Numbered from the stretch's first letter, positions 1 to 8,103 are shown. The stretch: DNA of 64,000 bases from an uncultured Lachnospira sp. (GCA_910589305.1 CAJUTV010000004.1:150853-214852), one strand, 5' to 3'. Translations and numbers: made by a program. Notes: generated by a model from the letters alone, not told the origin.

Positions 1-206
1 GTCCAAAATGCAATGGTTCAGATATTCTTATAGTAGACGGGTATGCAGGTGCGTATGGTTCTGGAAATAATATTATGACAGGAGCAACGATTTTTTCTGC
101 CGTAAAGGTCAATCGTTATGTTTGTTGTTCTTGTGGATATACAGAAGAATGGATTAATAAGGAAGATATTGAAAAAGTTAAACGCTCAAAGAAGGCACAT
201 TATTAA
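1..206 (+). CDS. C-terminal part of a small zinc-ribbon protein (5' end outside window)
   Basis: The open frame beginning at base 3 runs without a stop to TAA at 204-206 and gives about 67 residues. It begins PKCNGSDI and later carries RYVCCSCGYTEEWI, so two Cys-x-x-Cys knuckles are likely; the first Cys of the first knuckle would lie just before base 1. That is the layout of a compact treble-clef or zinc-ribbon protein. The tail is basic and ends in AHY. I do not recognise the family. The next gene lies beyond its own promoter, so this is probably the last gene of an upstream unit. Confidence 0.6.
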   Translation, partial: PKCNGSDILIVDGYAGAYGSGNNIMTGATIFSAVKVNRYVCCSCGYTEEWINKEDIEKVKRSKKAHY

Positions 207-305
207 TTTTGAATTGATTGTTGCAAGTAATAAGTTGAGTGTTATTTATATTTGTATAAACATTTGACTGGAGACTTTTTGTTGTTTGCTGGTAAAATAC
301 AGCCC

Positions 306-334
306 TTGTTTTTACAATTAATATTTTATATAAT
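306..334 (+). promoter_or_regulatory. Sigma-A-type promoter for the hydrogenase gene
   Basis: TTGTTT at 306-311 is separated by 17 bases from a perfect TATAAT at 329-334, about 90 bases upstream of the hydrogenase start. The long AT-rich leader has no obvious riboswitch. Confidence 0.5.
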
Positions 335-427
335 AAAAGCAATGTAGTTTGATGAGATGCCACATATTTCGTGGCTGTTCTGTCAATTGTGCAGACAAAT
401 AAAAGCGGCACAGAAAAGAGGATTATT

Positions 428-1891
428 ATGTTAACAAATGACGCTACAATTATGAAAATTAAGCATGAAGTGAATTGTGAAGTGGCAAAGCTTGTCTATG
501 AAGGAACGTTTGAGGAGAAAAAAGATGAGATACCATTTAAGATGATACCAGGTCTTAAACCAAAGTTTCGCTGTTGTGTATATAAAGAAAGAGAGATTAT
601 AAGACAGAGAGTAAGACTGGCAGAGGGATTAAATCCCAATGATAATAGACATGAAGATTCAAAAAATATAATTCAAGTTATTGGTTCAGCATGTGCAGAC
701 TGTCCATTGTCGCATTATCTTGTTACAGATAACTGCAGAAAATGTATGGCAAAAGCATGTCAGCAGTCCTGTAAATTTGGAGCCATAACAATGGGGCGTG
801 ACAGAGCTTATATTGACCCTGATAAATGCAAAGAGTGCGGTATGTGTGCAAAGGCTTGCCCATATAATGCGATTGCAGACCTTATTCGACCTTGTAAAAA
901 AGCTTGTCCAGTCAATGCAATTACAATGGACGAGGAAGGGATTTGCGTTATTGATGATGAAAAATGTATACGCTGCGGAAAGTGTATACATAGGTGCCCA
1001 TTTGGCGCTATCGGTTCAAAAACAGATATTGTTGATGTTATCAATGCTATTAAATCAGACAAGACCGTTGTTGCCATGTTTGCTCCGGCAGTGGAGGGAC
1101 AATTTGGCGCTGATATTACGATGAGCAGTATTAGAAGTGCATGTAAAAAATTAGGTTTTGACGATATGATTGAGGTTGGACTTGGCGGCGATATGACGGC
1201 TGCTGCGGAAGCAGATGAATGGGTTGAGGCATATGAGTTTGAAAAGAAAAAAACAACGTCTTGCTGTCCAGCATTTGTCAATATGATTCGTCAGCATTTT
1301 CCAGAACTTTCAGAGGATATCTCAACAACCGTATCGCCTATGTGTGCCGTTTCGAGGATGGTTAAAGCAGGTAATCCAGAAGCGATTACCGTATTTGTAG
1401 GACCTTGCATAGCAAAAAAAGATGAAGCAAAAAGAAATCCTGTAAGGGGAAATGCAGACTATGTTCTTACAATTGGTGAATTTCGTTCCATGATGAGGGC
1501 AAAAGGTGTAAAATTTGAACCAGATAGTGATAATGTTCAGCAGGCGAGTGTTTTTGGCAAGCGTTTTGGCAATGGTGGAGGCGTTACAAACGCTGTGCTT
1601 AAAAGTATAGAAGAAGCAGGACTTGACCCATCACAATATAAAGTTGAGAAATGTGCGGGAGCGGATGCATGTAAAAAAGCATTATTAATGTTGCGGGCAA
1701 AGAAGTTAAATGCCGATTTTATAGAAGGAATGATGTGTGAGGGCGGCTGCGTAGGCGGTCCAAGTCAGCATAAGACAGAAGCGGCATTTAAGAAAGACCG
1801 TGATAAAATGATTAGCGAGGCAGACGAGCGCGGTGTTCGTGAAAATCTTGAAAATTATCCGATGGATTCATTTAGTATGTATAAAAAATAG
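428..1891 (+). CDS. Monomeric [FeFe] hydrogenase, group-B-like, with ferredoxin domains
   Basis: Iron-only hydrogenase of 487 residues. The N-terminal half carries cysteine clusters of bacterial ferredoxin type (CKECGMCAKACPYNAI, CKKACPVNAI, CIRCGKCIHRCPFGAI), preceded by a further Cys-rich patch. The C-terminal half holds the three H-cluster motifs: TSCCPAF near residue 278, GPCIAKKDEA near 324 and GMMCEGGCVGGP near 435. The Phe in L1 (usually Trp) and GPC instead of MPC in L2 resemble group B enzymes rather than the classic HydA of group A. It should exchange electrons between ferredoxin and protons in the cytoplasm. ATG 428 is chosen over an in-frame upstream start because an AGAGG lies just before it. 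No maturase genes (hydE, hydF, hydG) are in the window. Confidence 0.85.
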   Translation: MLTNDATIMKIKHEVNCEVAKLVYEGTFEEKKDEIPFKMIPGLKPKFRCCVYKEREIIRQRVRLAEGLNPNDNRHEDSKNIIQVIGSACADCPLSHYLVTDNCRKCMAKACQQSCKFGAITMGRDRAYIDPDKCKECGMCAKACPYNAIADLIRPCKKACPVNAITMDEEGICVIDDEKCIRCGKCIHRCPFGAIGSKTDIVDVINAIKSDKTVVAMFAPAVEGQFGADITMSSIRSACKKLGFDDMIEVGLGGDMTAAAEADEWVEAYEFEKKKTTSCCPAFVNMIRQHFPELSEDISTTVSPMCAVSRMVKAGNPEAITVFVGPCIAKKDEAKRNPVRGNADYVLTIGEFRSMMRAKGVKFEPDSDNVQQASVFGKRFGNGGGVTNAVLKSIEEAGLDPSQYKVEKCAGADACKKALLMLRAKKLNADFIEGMMCEGGCVGGPSQHKTEAAFKKDRDKMISEADERGVRENLENYPMDSFSMYKK

Positions 1892-1973
1892 TAACCATTT
1901 ATTTTAGTTCTTTGTGCAAAAGATGGCTGTGCATAAAAGGCTGCTTACAGCTTTGCAAAAATTTGAGCCATTA

Positions 1974-2000
1974 GCTGCTTCTAAAATCGCAGCCTGGAGG
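1974..2000 (+). promoter_or_regulatory. Hairpin abutting the ribosome site of the Nudix gene
   Basis: GCTGC at 1974-1978 pairs with GCAGC at 1989-1993, and the TGGAGG ribosome site follows directly. The same arrangement, with related loop sequence (CTAAAA), precedes engB, and a looser form precedes aat. Confidence 0.4.
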
Positions 2001-2006
2001 TAAATT

Positions 2007-2570
2007 ATGAAATTTAATAAGATAGAGAAAGTTCATAAAGGAAGATTTATTGATCGATATGATATTACATATACAACGGTTGATAATCAAAAGAAAGTAT
2101 ATGAGATTATCAGCCGCAACAAAAATATAACAACTGCAGAGGAGATAAAAAATCCAAATACAGATGGTGTTGTTATTGTTATGACTGATGAGGCAAACGA
2201 GAAAATTCTTTTAAATAAGGAATTTCGGTTGTCGGTAAATGATTATGTCTATAATTTTCCAGCAGGGCTGATTGATTTGGGTGAGACGCCGGAAGCGGCA
2301 GCAGCAAGAGAGTTAAAAGAAGAGACAGGACTTGATATTGTAAGGATAGAAGATAAGTTATATGACAGTTACAGTGCAATCGGATTTTCTAATGAGACCA
2401 ATGCTGTTATTGTTGGTGTTGCAAAAGGTGAATTTACGCCAAGCACATCAACGGTTGAGGAGATTGAGGCAAAATGGTATACACGCGACGAGATAAAGGA
2501 ATTGTTAAAAGATAAACATTTTGCAGCAAGAACACAGGCATATTGTTATATGTGGTCAAAGGGGCGATAA
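2007..2570 (+). CDS. Nudix hydrolase (ADP-ribose pyrophosphatase-like)
   Basis: Protein of 187 residues with a perfect Nudix box near residues 87-109: Gly, five residues, Glu, seven residues, then RELKEETG. The box coordinates divalent metal for hydrolysis of nucleoside diphosphates linked to another group. The overall shape, with an N-terminal beta-rich part before the box, is that of ADP-ribose/NADH pyrophosphatases, but substrate cannot be fixed from sequence. TGGAGG lies 7 bases before the ATG. The stop almost touches the GTG of the following lipoprotein gene, so the two are probably co-transcribed. Confidence 0.85.
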   Translation: MKFNKIEKVHKGRFIDRYDITYTTVDNQKKVYEIISRNKNITTAEEIKNPNTDGVVIVMTDEANEKILLNKEFRLSVNDYVYNFPAGLIDLGETPEAAAARELKEETGLDIVRIEDKLYDSYSAIGFSNETNAVIVGVAKGEFTPSTSTVEEIEAKWYTRDEIKELLKDKHFAARTQAYCYMWSKGR

Positions 2571-2571
2571 A

Positions 2572-3321
2572 GTGAAAAAAAACAAAATCTATTATATTTT
2601 AATGATTGTATGTATCGCCATGATAGTCTGTTTTACAGGCTGTGGAAAAAAGAATACAACTCAGTATATTCGGTATGAAAAATTAGATGATGGGACATAT
2701 TGTGTAAAAGAGCTTACAGATGCAGGTAAAGATGCCTCAGAGATTACAGTACCATCTGAATATGAGGGAATTAAAGTGACTGCGATAGGGCGTGGAGCTT
2801 TTCAGGACAGCCATAATCTTAAAACAGTCCATATTGCAGACAGTGTTACAAGTATCCTTGAAAATGCTTTTCTTCATTGCAGCGGGTTAGAACATGTTAA
2901 TTTGTCAGAGGACACCATTGAAGTGATAGGAGCAAATGCGTTTGAGGGAACAAAGTGGCAGAGCAATATTTTAGCAGATAAAGGTATTGTAATAGTAGGA
3001 AGTATATATGTCAATGGAAAACAGGTAAGTGGAGAATATACCATTCCAGATAATGTTAAGATTATTGCAGCAGAGGCATTTAAAGACAATAAAAATATAA
3101 CAAAAATTGTTATTCCAGAAGGTGTTAAAACGCTTGGCGTATATAGTTTTTCTTCCTGTGAAAATCTTGAGAGTGTCGATATTCCAGAGTCGTTGGAAAA
3201 AATAGGATATGGTGCATTTAGTTATTGTAGCAATTTATCAATTGTTATTCCAAAGACCGTTAAAAATGTTGATAATGATGCTTTTTTAGATATTAAAGAG
3301 CTCGAATATCAGGAGGGTTGA
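2572..3321 (+). CDS. LRR_5 (BspA-like) leucine-rich-repeat lipoprotein
   Basis: GTG at 2572 is preferred over the longer frame from 2521 because AAAGGGG precedes it and it starts one base after the Nudix stop. The 249-residue product begins with basic residues, a hydrophobic stretch and the lipobox FTGC, so it should be lipid-anchored outside the membrane. The rest is made of about five BspA/LRR_5 repeats of the form xxAFxxCxxLxxVxIPxSVxxIG. Such repeats usually mediate protein or surface contacts. The repeat array is short and there is no cell-wall sorting signal. Confidence 0.8.
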   Translation: MKKNKIYYILMIVCIAMIVCFTGCGKKNTTQYIRYEKLDDGTYCVKELTDAGKDASEITVPSEYEGIKVTAIGRGAFQDSHNLKTVHIADSVTSILENAFLHCSGLEHVNLSEDTIEVIGANAFEGTKWQSNILADKGIVIVGSIYVNGKQVSGEYTIPDNVKIIAAEAFKDNKNITKIVIPEGVKTLGVYSFSSCENLESVDIPESLEKIGYGAFSYCSNLSIVIPKTVKNVDNDAFLDIKELEYQEG

Positions 3322-3323
3322 TT

Positions 3324-4295
3324 ATGATTGTTGAAAAAAATCATTCAAAGACAGATTCATCTACATTGACTTTTTTATCGACGAGCAAACGGTGTAAAAT
3401 ACATGCTTGTATATGGCATCCAGATAAAACAAAGTATGCAAAGCCAATAGGGATTATTCAAATAGCACATGGTATGGTAGACCATATTGAACGGTTTGAG
3501 GATATGGCACTATATTTTACAAAAAGAGGTTTTTTAGTTGTCGGCAACGACCATCTTGGACATGGCGATTCTATTGCAAGTAAGGATGATTGGGGGTATT
3601 TTGCTGACCATAAGGATTGTGGAACATATCTTGTCAAAGATATGCACAAACTTACCAAGATAATAAAAAAGGAATATCCTAATTTGCCATACGTTCTTAT
3701 TGGACATAGCATGGGCTCTTTTTTGACAAGAAAATATATGATGATGTATAAAGATGAACTAGATGCATGTGTTGTGTTAGGAACAGGCAATCAGCGTTTA
3801 ATCATAGTTGAGGCAGGCAGACTGCTGGTTCATATAACAAAATATTTGAAAGGAGATAAATATAGAAGCCCTATTTTAAAAAAGTTAATGTTTGCTAATT
3901 ACAATAAATATATAAAAGATTGTAAAAGTGAAAATGCGTGGCTTACAAGAGATGATGAGATTGTAAAGAAATATGACCATGATGAAAAATGTTCATTTAT
4001 GTTTACTGTCAATGCCTATGAAGGCATGTTAAAAGTAATACGATTTGTAATACGCGACGCCAATATTAGGCACACTCCGCGTTATTTGCCAGTATTGTTT
4101 GCGGCAGGAATGGCAGACCCAGTAGGAGAGTATGGCAAAGCGGTCAAAAGAATTTATCGCAAATACGCAAGATGGCTTGATGATGCACAGTTAAAGTTAT
4201 ATGATGATTGCAGACATGAGCTTCACAGTGAAATTGGCAGAGAACACATATTTGAAGATATTTATTTATGGATACTAAGAAAGATAAATATTTAA
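3324..4295 (+). CDS. Alpha/beta hydrolase, lysophospholipase / monoacylglycerol lipase type
   Basis: Protein of 323 residues of the Hydrolase_4 (serine aminopeptidase S33) group. The nucleophile elbow GHSMGS is near residue 126, the oxyanion-hole region reads AHGMVDHIERF near residue 48, and the motif NDHLGHGDS is typical of PldB/MGL-like enzymes. A catalytic Asp (MADPVGEYG region) and a His near the end (DCRHELHSE) complete the triad. AGGAGG precedes ATG 3324, which overlaps the lipoprotein stop region, so it is the third gene of the Nudix - lipoprotein unit. There is no signal peptide. It probably hydrolyses lysophospholipids or monoglycerides. Confidence 0.85.
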   Translation: MIVEKNHSKTDSSTLTFLSTSKRCKIHACIWHPDKTKYAKPIGIIQIAHGMVDHIERFEDMALYFTKRGFLVVGNDHLGHGDSIASKDDWGYFADHKDCGTYLVKDMHKLTKIIKKEYPNLPYVLIGHSMGSFLTRKYMMMYKDELDACVVLGTGNQRLIIVEAGRLLVHITKYLKGDKYRSPILKKLMFANYNKYIKDCKSENAWLTRDDEIVKKYDHDEKCSFMFTVNAYEGMLKVIRFVIRDANIRHTPRYLPVLFAAGMADPVGEYGKAVKRIYRKYARWLDDAQLKLYDDCRHELHSEIGREHIFEDIYLWILRKINI

Positions 4296-4313
4296 CCTCA
4301 TCAAGGAAGTCCC

Positions 4314-4350
4314 CACTTCAATGCTGCAAAGGCATAAGTGAGGACTTGCG
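4314..4350 (+). repeat. Hairpin repeat B, copy 1
   Basis: A short palindromic unit beginning CACTTCAATGCTGCAAAGGC and closing with CATAAGTGAGGACTTGCG. A related copy lies at 44569-44613 upstream of leuS. The outer stem AAGTCCCCACTT pairs with AGTGAGGACTT. Confidence 0.45.
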
Positions 4351-4366
4351 TTACGATAGTAGCTAT

Positions 4367-4426
4367 GAGGTTAGGGTGTCAAACACCCAAGCAAGTAGCG
4401 TAGCGGATTGCGAATATGCGCTTAAC
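4367..4426 (+). repeat. Dispersed 60-nt hairpin repeat A, copy 1
   Basis: This 60-base block matches 31231-31290 at 56 of 60 positions. It contains a GGGTGTCAAACACCC hairpin, the spacer AGCAAGTAGC and a second hairpin around GCGGATTGCGAATATGCGC. Further partial copies are at 60301-60338 and, inverted, at 42651-42682. Confidence 0.75.
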
Positions 4427-4447
4427 TAAATATATTTTATAAAAATA

Positions 4448-4477
4448 AAACTGCTGCAATTTTTGCAGCAGTTTTTT
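4448..4477. terminator. Rho-independent terminator between convergent genes
   Basis: AAACTGCTGCAA and its perfect complement flank a TTTT-type loop and are followed by TTTTTT. The A-run on the other side makes it usable from both directions, which suits its place between the lipase gene (+) and the hemerythrin gene (-). Confidence 0.85.
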
Positions 4478-4576
4478 ATATACACAGACGTCTAAATGAA
4501 ATATGTCAGCAATCGAACGGACGTCTGGCACGCGAGTAGAGGAAGACAAATTTTTCTGCTCGATTATAAATGGTAC

Positions 4577-5467
4577 TTATTTACCTTGTTTTATGCAAAA
4601 TGCAAAATAACCATTTCGTTTTGTATTAAACAGTAAGCTGTAAGAAGGATATTGTTTCTCAAAGGATTTGGTGAGCTGTTCAAATGTCATAATATCAATC
4701 TTTTCTAGTTGATAGGTTTCATTAAGAACAAAGTGTTTTCCAACACATTCCATCAGTTTTTGAGAGAGCATTTTAAATGTATACATAACCGTTTTATCAA
4801 CTTTCGTTATTTGTTTGTCAAGCATTCCGCTGAGTATATTAAGAATCATTTGCTGCTCATAAATCATATAAATTTGTATGGGTTCTTTTTTTAAATTATA
4901 ATAAAGCAGCCGATAGCAAAGTTGACTTCCAGCAGAAAAATCTTCTCCGCTGTAATGGTCGCTCATAAGCTGTGCCTTTATTCGGAACAATTTTTCTAAT
5001 GTTTGAGAAATTGCTTTTTGAAGGGAATCAATTTCATTTTCTGAAGCTTGATGTACCCATTTTTTAGAGACACGTCCAGTAAGGGAATAGTCTTCAATCA
5101 AAATATGTCCATTGAGCCAGCCAATACAAATTCCAAGAAAATGCTGTACAGACTCCACAGAGTAATTATGAGCTTCTAATTCTTCCTCAAGAGCAGGAAT
5201 GGTCTTATCGCGCATATTGTCGTGCAAACGTTTATGTATATCATAATCGCCATAATGAATAGACTGCATATAAGCTTCTTCTTCAGCAAAATGTTTTATT
5301 GCATAGCTCTTAAAATACTTGATGCCCTCCCGACAGGCATGTTGTTGTTTTGCTGTATCTTCATTGAGATTTAATAGTTTAGAAACAATTGAAAAGAGTC
5401 GTTGATGTGCCTTGTCAATATCATTTACACCAATATTAAACCAATCATTCCATTTTAATTCATTCAA
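4577..5467 (-). CDS. Bacteriohemerythrin with a C-terminal CheX-like region
   Basis: The N-terminal 140 residues form a hemerythrin domain: DKAHQRLF, then KHFAEEEAYM, HKRLHDNM and finally NGHILIED, supplying the His and carboxylate ligands of a non-haem di-iron oxygen-binding site. The remaining 150 residues resemble a CheC/CheX-type chemotaxis phosphatase fold only loosely. The longest frame starts at 5626, but AAAGGGGAG followed by TTG at 5467 fits the true domain start (NELKWNDWF), giving 296 residues. In an anaerobe such a protein may sense or buffer oxygen. The gene is flanked by terminators or its own spacing and appears monocistronic. Confidence 0.75.
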   Translation of the reverse strand: MNELKWNDWFNIGVNDIDKAHQRLFSIVSKLLNLNEDTAKQQHACREGIKYFKSYAIKHFAEEEAYMQSIHYGDYDIHKRLHDNMRDKTIPALEEELEAHNYSVESVQHFLGICIGWLNGHILIEDYSLTGRVSKKWVHQASENEIDSLQKAISQTLEKLFRIKAQLMSDHYSGEDFSAGSQLCYRLLYYNLKKEPIQIYMIYEQQMILNILSGMLDKQITKVDKTVMYTFKMLSQKLMECVGKHFVLNETYQLEKIDIMTFEQLTKSFEKQYPSYSLLFNTKRNGYFAFCIKQGK

Positions 5468-5667
5468 TACGTTTACTCCCCTTTCTAATTTTTTCTTTCC
5501 GCCAGCAGTGAGCCAAGTGTCATGCTTGCGGAAATATTTAACTTCACAAACAATGAGCCAAGCAGACCGTTGACATGTCCGATTGGCAATCATTGTAGGA
5601 TATTTATTATTATACCAGTATAACATAAATGGTTAAATTATACAATCATTCAAAAAGAAAAAGGAAT

Positions 5668-6573
5668 TTATACATTATGAATCAAGGTTTCATATTTTGG
5701 CATAAATCCAATACCTGTAGTATATGCGCCTGTATGACAACCTGTAATAATACTGACGCGACCATCAAAACGTTCACGGCTTTCAATACACTGAATATTT
5801 AGTGCTTCCTCAATATTTTTTCTTAATTCATCTCGTTCTTCATAGCGATTGGCTGAGCCTGTGCTAAAATGATAAGTTTGTGGGTCAATATTATTGTTTA
5901 AAAAGTGTTTTTTAACATTTTCAAATATAGAATTAATTGATTTTTTTCTTGTTCGGCTTATACCTGCTATATTGAGTTCCCCATTTTTAAGGAAAATGGT
6001 TGGGCGAATATTGAGTGCGCCAGTAATCAGTGTAGCAAGTTTTCCAATTCGTCCTCCTTTTTTTAAGTAATCCAAATTTTCAATAGTAAATATAACGCTT
6101 CCTATACCTGTCATATTTCTAAGAATTTTGACAGCCGTATCAAAATCAACATTGTCACGATTCATACGGATTGCCTCATAGACAAGAAGTCCTTGTGCAG
6201 CAGAATTTAACTGTGAATTAATAACTTCTATTTTGGCATCGGGATAATCTTCTTTTAGCTGCTGTGCTGCAATTCTTGCAGAATTATAAGAGCCGCTAAG
6301 TACAGTAGAAATTGTCATAGCAACGACAGGGATATTTTTTTCTACATAAGGTAAAAAGGTATCTGTGTAATCTTGAACACTAGGTAGAGAAGTTTTTGGA
6401 TAAATTTTATTATTAATGATTTTTTGATAAAAATCTTCCACAGAAAGCTCATATAAGTCTTTATAATAATTTTTTTCATCAAATGTAACATAGAAAGGAA
6501 CTAATGTAACATCGACAGAATTGGCATAGTCTAGTGTGTAATCACATGCAGTATCGCTTATAATTTTAAACAT
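5668..6573 (-). CDS. DegV family fatty-acid-binding protein
   Basis: Protein of 301 residues of the DegV/EDD fold: it opens FKIISDTACDYTLDYA, has the TSLPSVQDY segment for the acyl-chain site, and the central KGGRIGKLATLITGALNIRP block is diagnostic. DegV (FakB-like) proteins bind a fatty acid and can present it to a fatty acid kinase (FakA); no fakA is in the window. The ATG at 6573 is chosen because ATGGAG lies just upstream, inside the longer frame from 6585. Its 5' leader is shared with the asparaginase gene (see the leader entry). Confidence 0.85.
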   Translation of the reverse strand: MFKIISDTACDYTLDYANSVDVTLVPFYVTFDEKNYYKDLYELSVEDFYQKIINNKIYPKTSLPSVQDYTDTFLPYVEKNIPVVAMTISTVLSGSYNSARIAAQQLKEDYPDAKIEVINSQLNSAAQGLLVYEAIRMNRDNVDFDTAVKILRNMTGIGSVIFTIENLDYLKKGGRIGKLATLITGALNIRPTIFLKNGELNIAGISRTRKKSINSIFENVKKHFLNNNIDPQTYHFSTGSANRYEERDELRKNIEEALNIQCIESRERFDGRVSIITGCHTGAYTTGIGFMPKYETLIHNV

Positions 6574-6575
6574 AA

Positions 6576-6628
6576 TAATCTCCATTTCTGCGTTGCCTTT
6601 ATGTTAAAGTAAATAGTGTTAAGCAACG
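6576..6628 (-). promoter_or_regulatory. Leader hairpin of degV, shared with the asparaginase gene
   Basis: Read on the minus strand, CGTTGCTT at 6621-6628 can pair with AGGCAACG (6591-6598), followed by CAGAAATGGAGATTATT up to the start codon. The 20 or so bases next to the start are almost identical to those before the asparaginase gene at 34358. Confidence 0.5.
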
Positions 6629-6843
6629 TCAATTACTAAGTGATATAGTTTAATAAAATGTATTATAATAATATTGAATAATATAACACATAGTTTTAAA
6701 AACTACAACATATTTTTCTTTTATTATGAAAAATTTTTATTGTAAAAAGTAGGCATGTATTTAATAAAAGGAAATATTTTCCTGTTTTCAAAATTATGGT
6801 ATAATGCTTGCTGTGTAATAAGGTGTTTAGAAATGGAGAAGCA

Positions 6844-7488
6844 ATGAAAATAATAGAAGTCAATAAAAGAGTATTAGAAAAAAATGATGATATAGCAAGC
6901 AGATTAAATCAGTATTTGCATGATAAAGGAATTTTACTTATCAATTTGCTTGGAACGCCTGGTTCAGGGAAGACAACCTTATTAGAGCGGATTCTTGAAC
7001 GAGTAGATATAAGTAAAATTGCAGTAATTGAGGGAGATTTGTATACAGATAGCGATGCAAAAAGGATAGAATCCTTTGGTGTAAAAACAATTCAACTAAA
7101 TACATGTGGAGCTTGTCACCTTGAAGCTTCTATGATAGAAGAAGCAATTTATGAGTTGGATTTAACTAAAATTGAAGTCCTTATAATAGACAATATTGGA
7201 AATTTAGTTTGTACAGCAGAATTTAAGTTAGGAGAGGATAAAAGAATTACTGTTTTTAGCGTGACAGAAGGAAATGATAAGCCGCTAAAATATCCTCTTA
7301 TGTTTCAGACAACAGATATTTTAGTTGTCAATAAAATGGACTTGATAAGACATACTAATTTTAATATAGAAAGTTTTAAAAAAGACGTATGGGTATTAAA
7401 CCCACAATGTAGCATTTATGAATGCAGCGCTTATCGTAATGAAGGAATAAATGATATAGTGGGCATATTATTCCCTTCAAATGGATAA
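6844..7488 (+). CDS. hypB: HypB, nickel-incorporation GTPase
   Basis: Protein of 214 residues. It has the P-loop GTPGSGKTT (residues about 38-46), the metal-site motif CGACHLEA (about 86-93), NIGNLVCTAEFKLGE (CPAEFDLGE in most HypB) and the guanine-specificity motif NKMD. HypB helps load nickel into [NiFe] hydrogenase; the His-rich N-terminal stretch of some HypB proteins is absent. ATG 6844 with GGAG 6 bases upstream is preferred to the ORF start at 6808. No hypA, hypC-F or [NiFe] hydrogenase gene is nearby, so partners must be elsewhere or it serves another nickel enzyme. Confidence 0.85.
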   Translation: MKIIEVNKRVLEKNDDIASRLNQYLHDKGILLINLLGTPGSGKTTLLERILERVDISKIAVIEGDLYTDSDAKRIESFGVKTIQLNTCGACHLEASMIEEAIYELDLTKIEVLIIDNIGNLVCTAEFKLGEDKRITVFSVTEGNDKPLKYPLMFQTTDILVVNKMDLIRHTNFNIESFKKDVWVLNPQCSIYECSAYRNEGINDIVGILFPSNG

Positions 7489-7634
7489 GGCTTTATTAAA
7501 AAATAGTAAGACATGTAAAGAAAAGTAAAATCAGTATATAAGAATGAAATTAATTTTAAATAAATTAGAATGGTATTTGCCAAAAATTAAAAAGCTTATT
7601 CGTTCAAACCTATTGTTTTTATATGGTTGAAGGT

Positions 7635-7988
7635 CTATTTATCAATAGTGTCCTCCTCTTTTTTAACAATTGTTTCAAGAAAATTATCAAGTTGAGTTTG
7701 TGCCATATTACCCAGTTTTTGATATAATTCAAGATGATGTGCTTCTTTAAAATTTTTAGGCATCAATGTAATGGTAAATGTTTCTTGTGTACCGTCAGCA
7801 GTTTCATAACCAATTAAATAATCAACAGTTGTATGAAAAAAGCTAGCAAACTGTTTTAGTGTGGCAAAATCAGGTTCAGCAAGACCATTTTCATACTTAT
7901 AAATAGATTGTTGGCTTAAGCAAAATTGGTCAGCGAGTTTTTGTTGACTCAAGCCGCGTTCTTCTCTTAAAGTTCTAAGGTTTTTCAA
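7635..7988 (-). CDS. XRE-family transcriptional regulator
   Basis: The N-terminal 65 residues are a Cro/C1-type helix-turn-helix: LRTLREERGLSQQKLADQF, then SQQSIYKYENG and DYLIGYE. The C-terminal 50 residues are a helical tail without a known domain. I place the start at TTG 7988, because AAAGGAG lies 8 bases before it; the ATG at 8012 has no such site. The 117-residue product is divergently transcribed from clpS, and a dyad of AACCA/TGGTT half-sites sits in the intervening region, so it may control that unit or itself. Confidence 0.75.
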   Translation of the reverse strand: MKNLRTLREERGLSQQKLADQFCLSQQSIYKYENGLAEPDFATLKQFASFFHTTVDYLIGYETADGTQETFTITLMPKNFKEAHHLELYQKLGNMAQTQLDNFLETIVKKEEDTIDK

Positions 7989-8072
7989 GGTAATATCTCC
8001 TTTCTTTGGCATGTTTTAATATTAACAACATTGCTTATAATATTCTAAAGGCTTTAAGTAATTCTGTACAAC

Positions 8073-8103
8073 AACCATTTGTGGTTATATAATTTATTAA
8101 CCA
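8073..8103. promoter_or_regulatory. Dyad with AACCA/TGGTT half-sites between XRE gene and clpS
   Basis: Three half-sites occur in 31 bases: AACCA at 8073, TGGTTA at 8082 and TAACCA at 8098, with a TATAAT (8088-8093) between the last two. This is a plausible operator over a promoter in the 343-base gap (7989-8331) between XRE gene and clpS. The rest of the gap is AT-rich without other clear signals. Confidence 0.35.

Noticed and set aside
5467..5626. N-terminal extension of the hemerythrin protein
   Set aside because: The extension has no family similarity and a ribosome site exists directly before TTG 5467.
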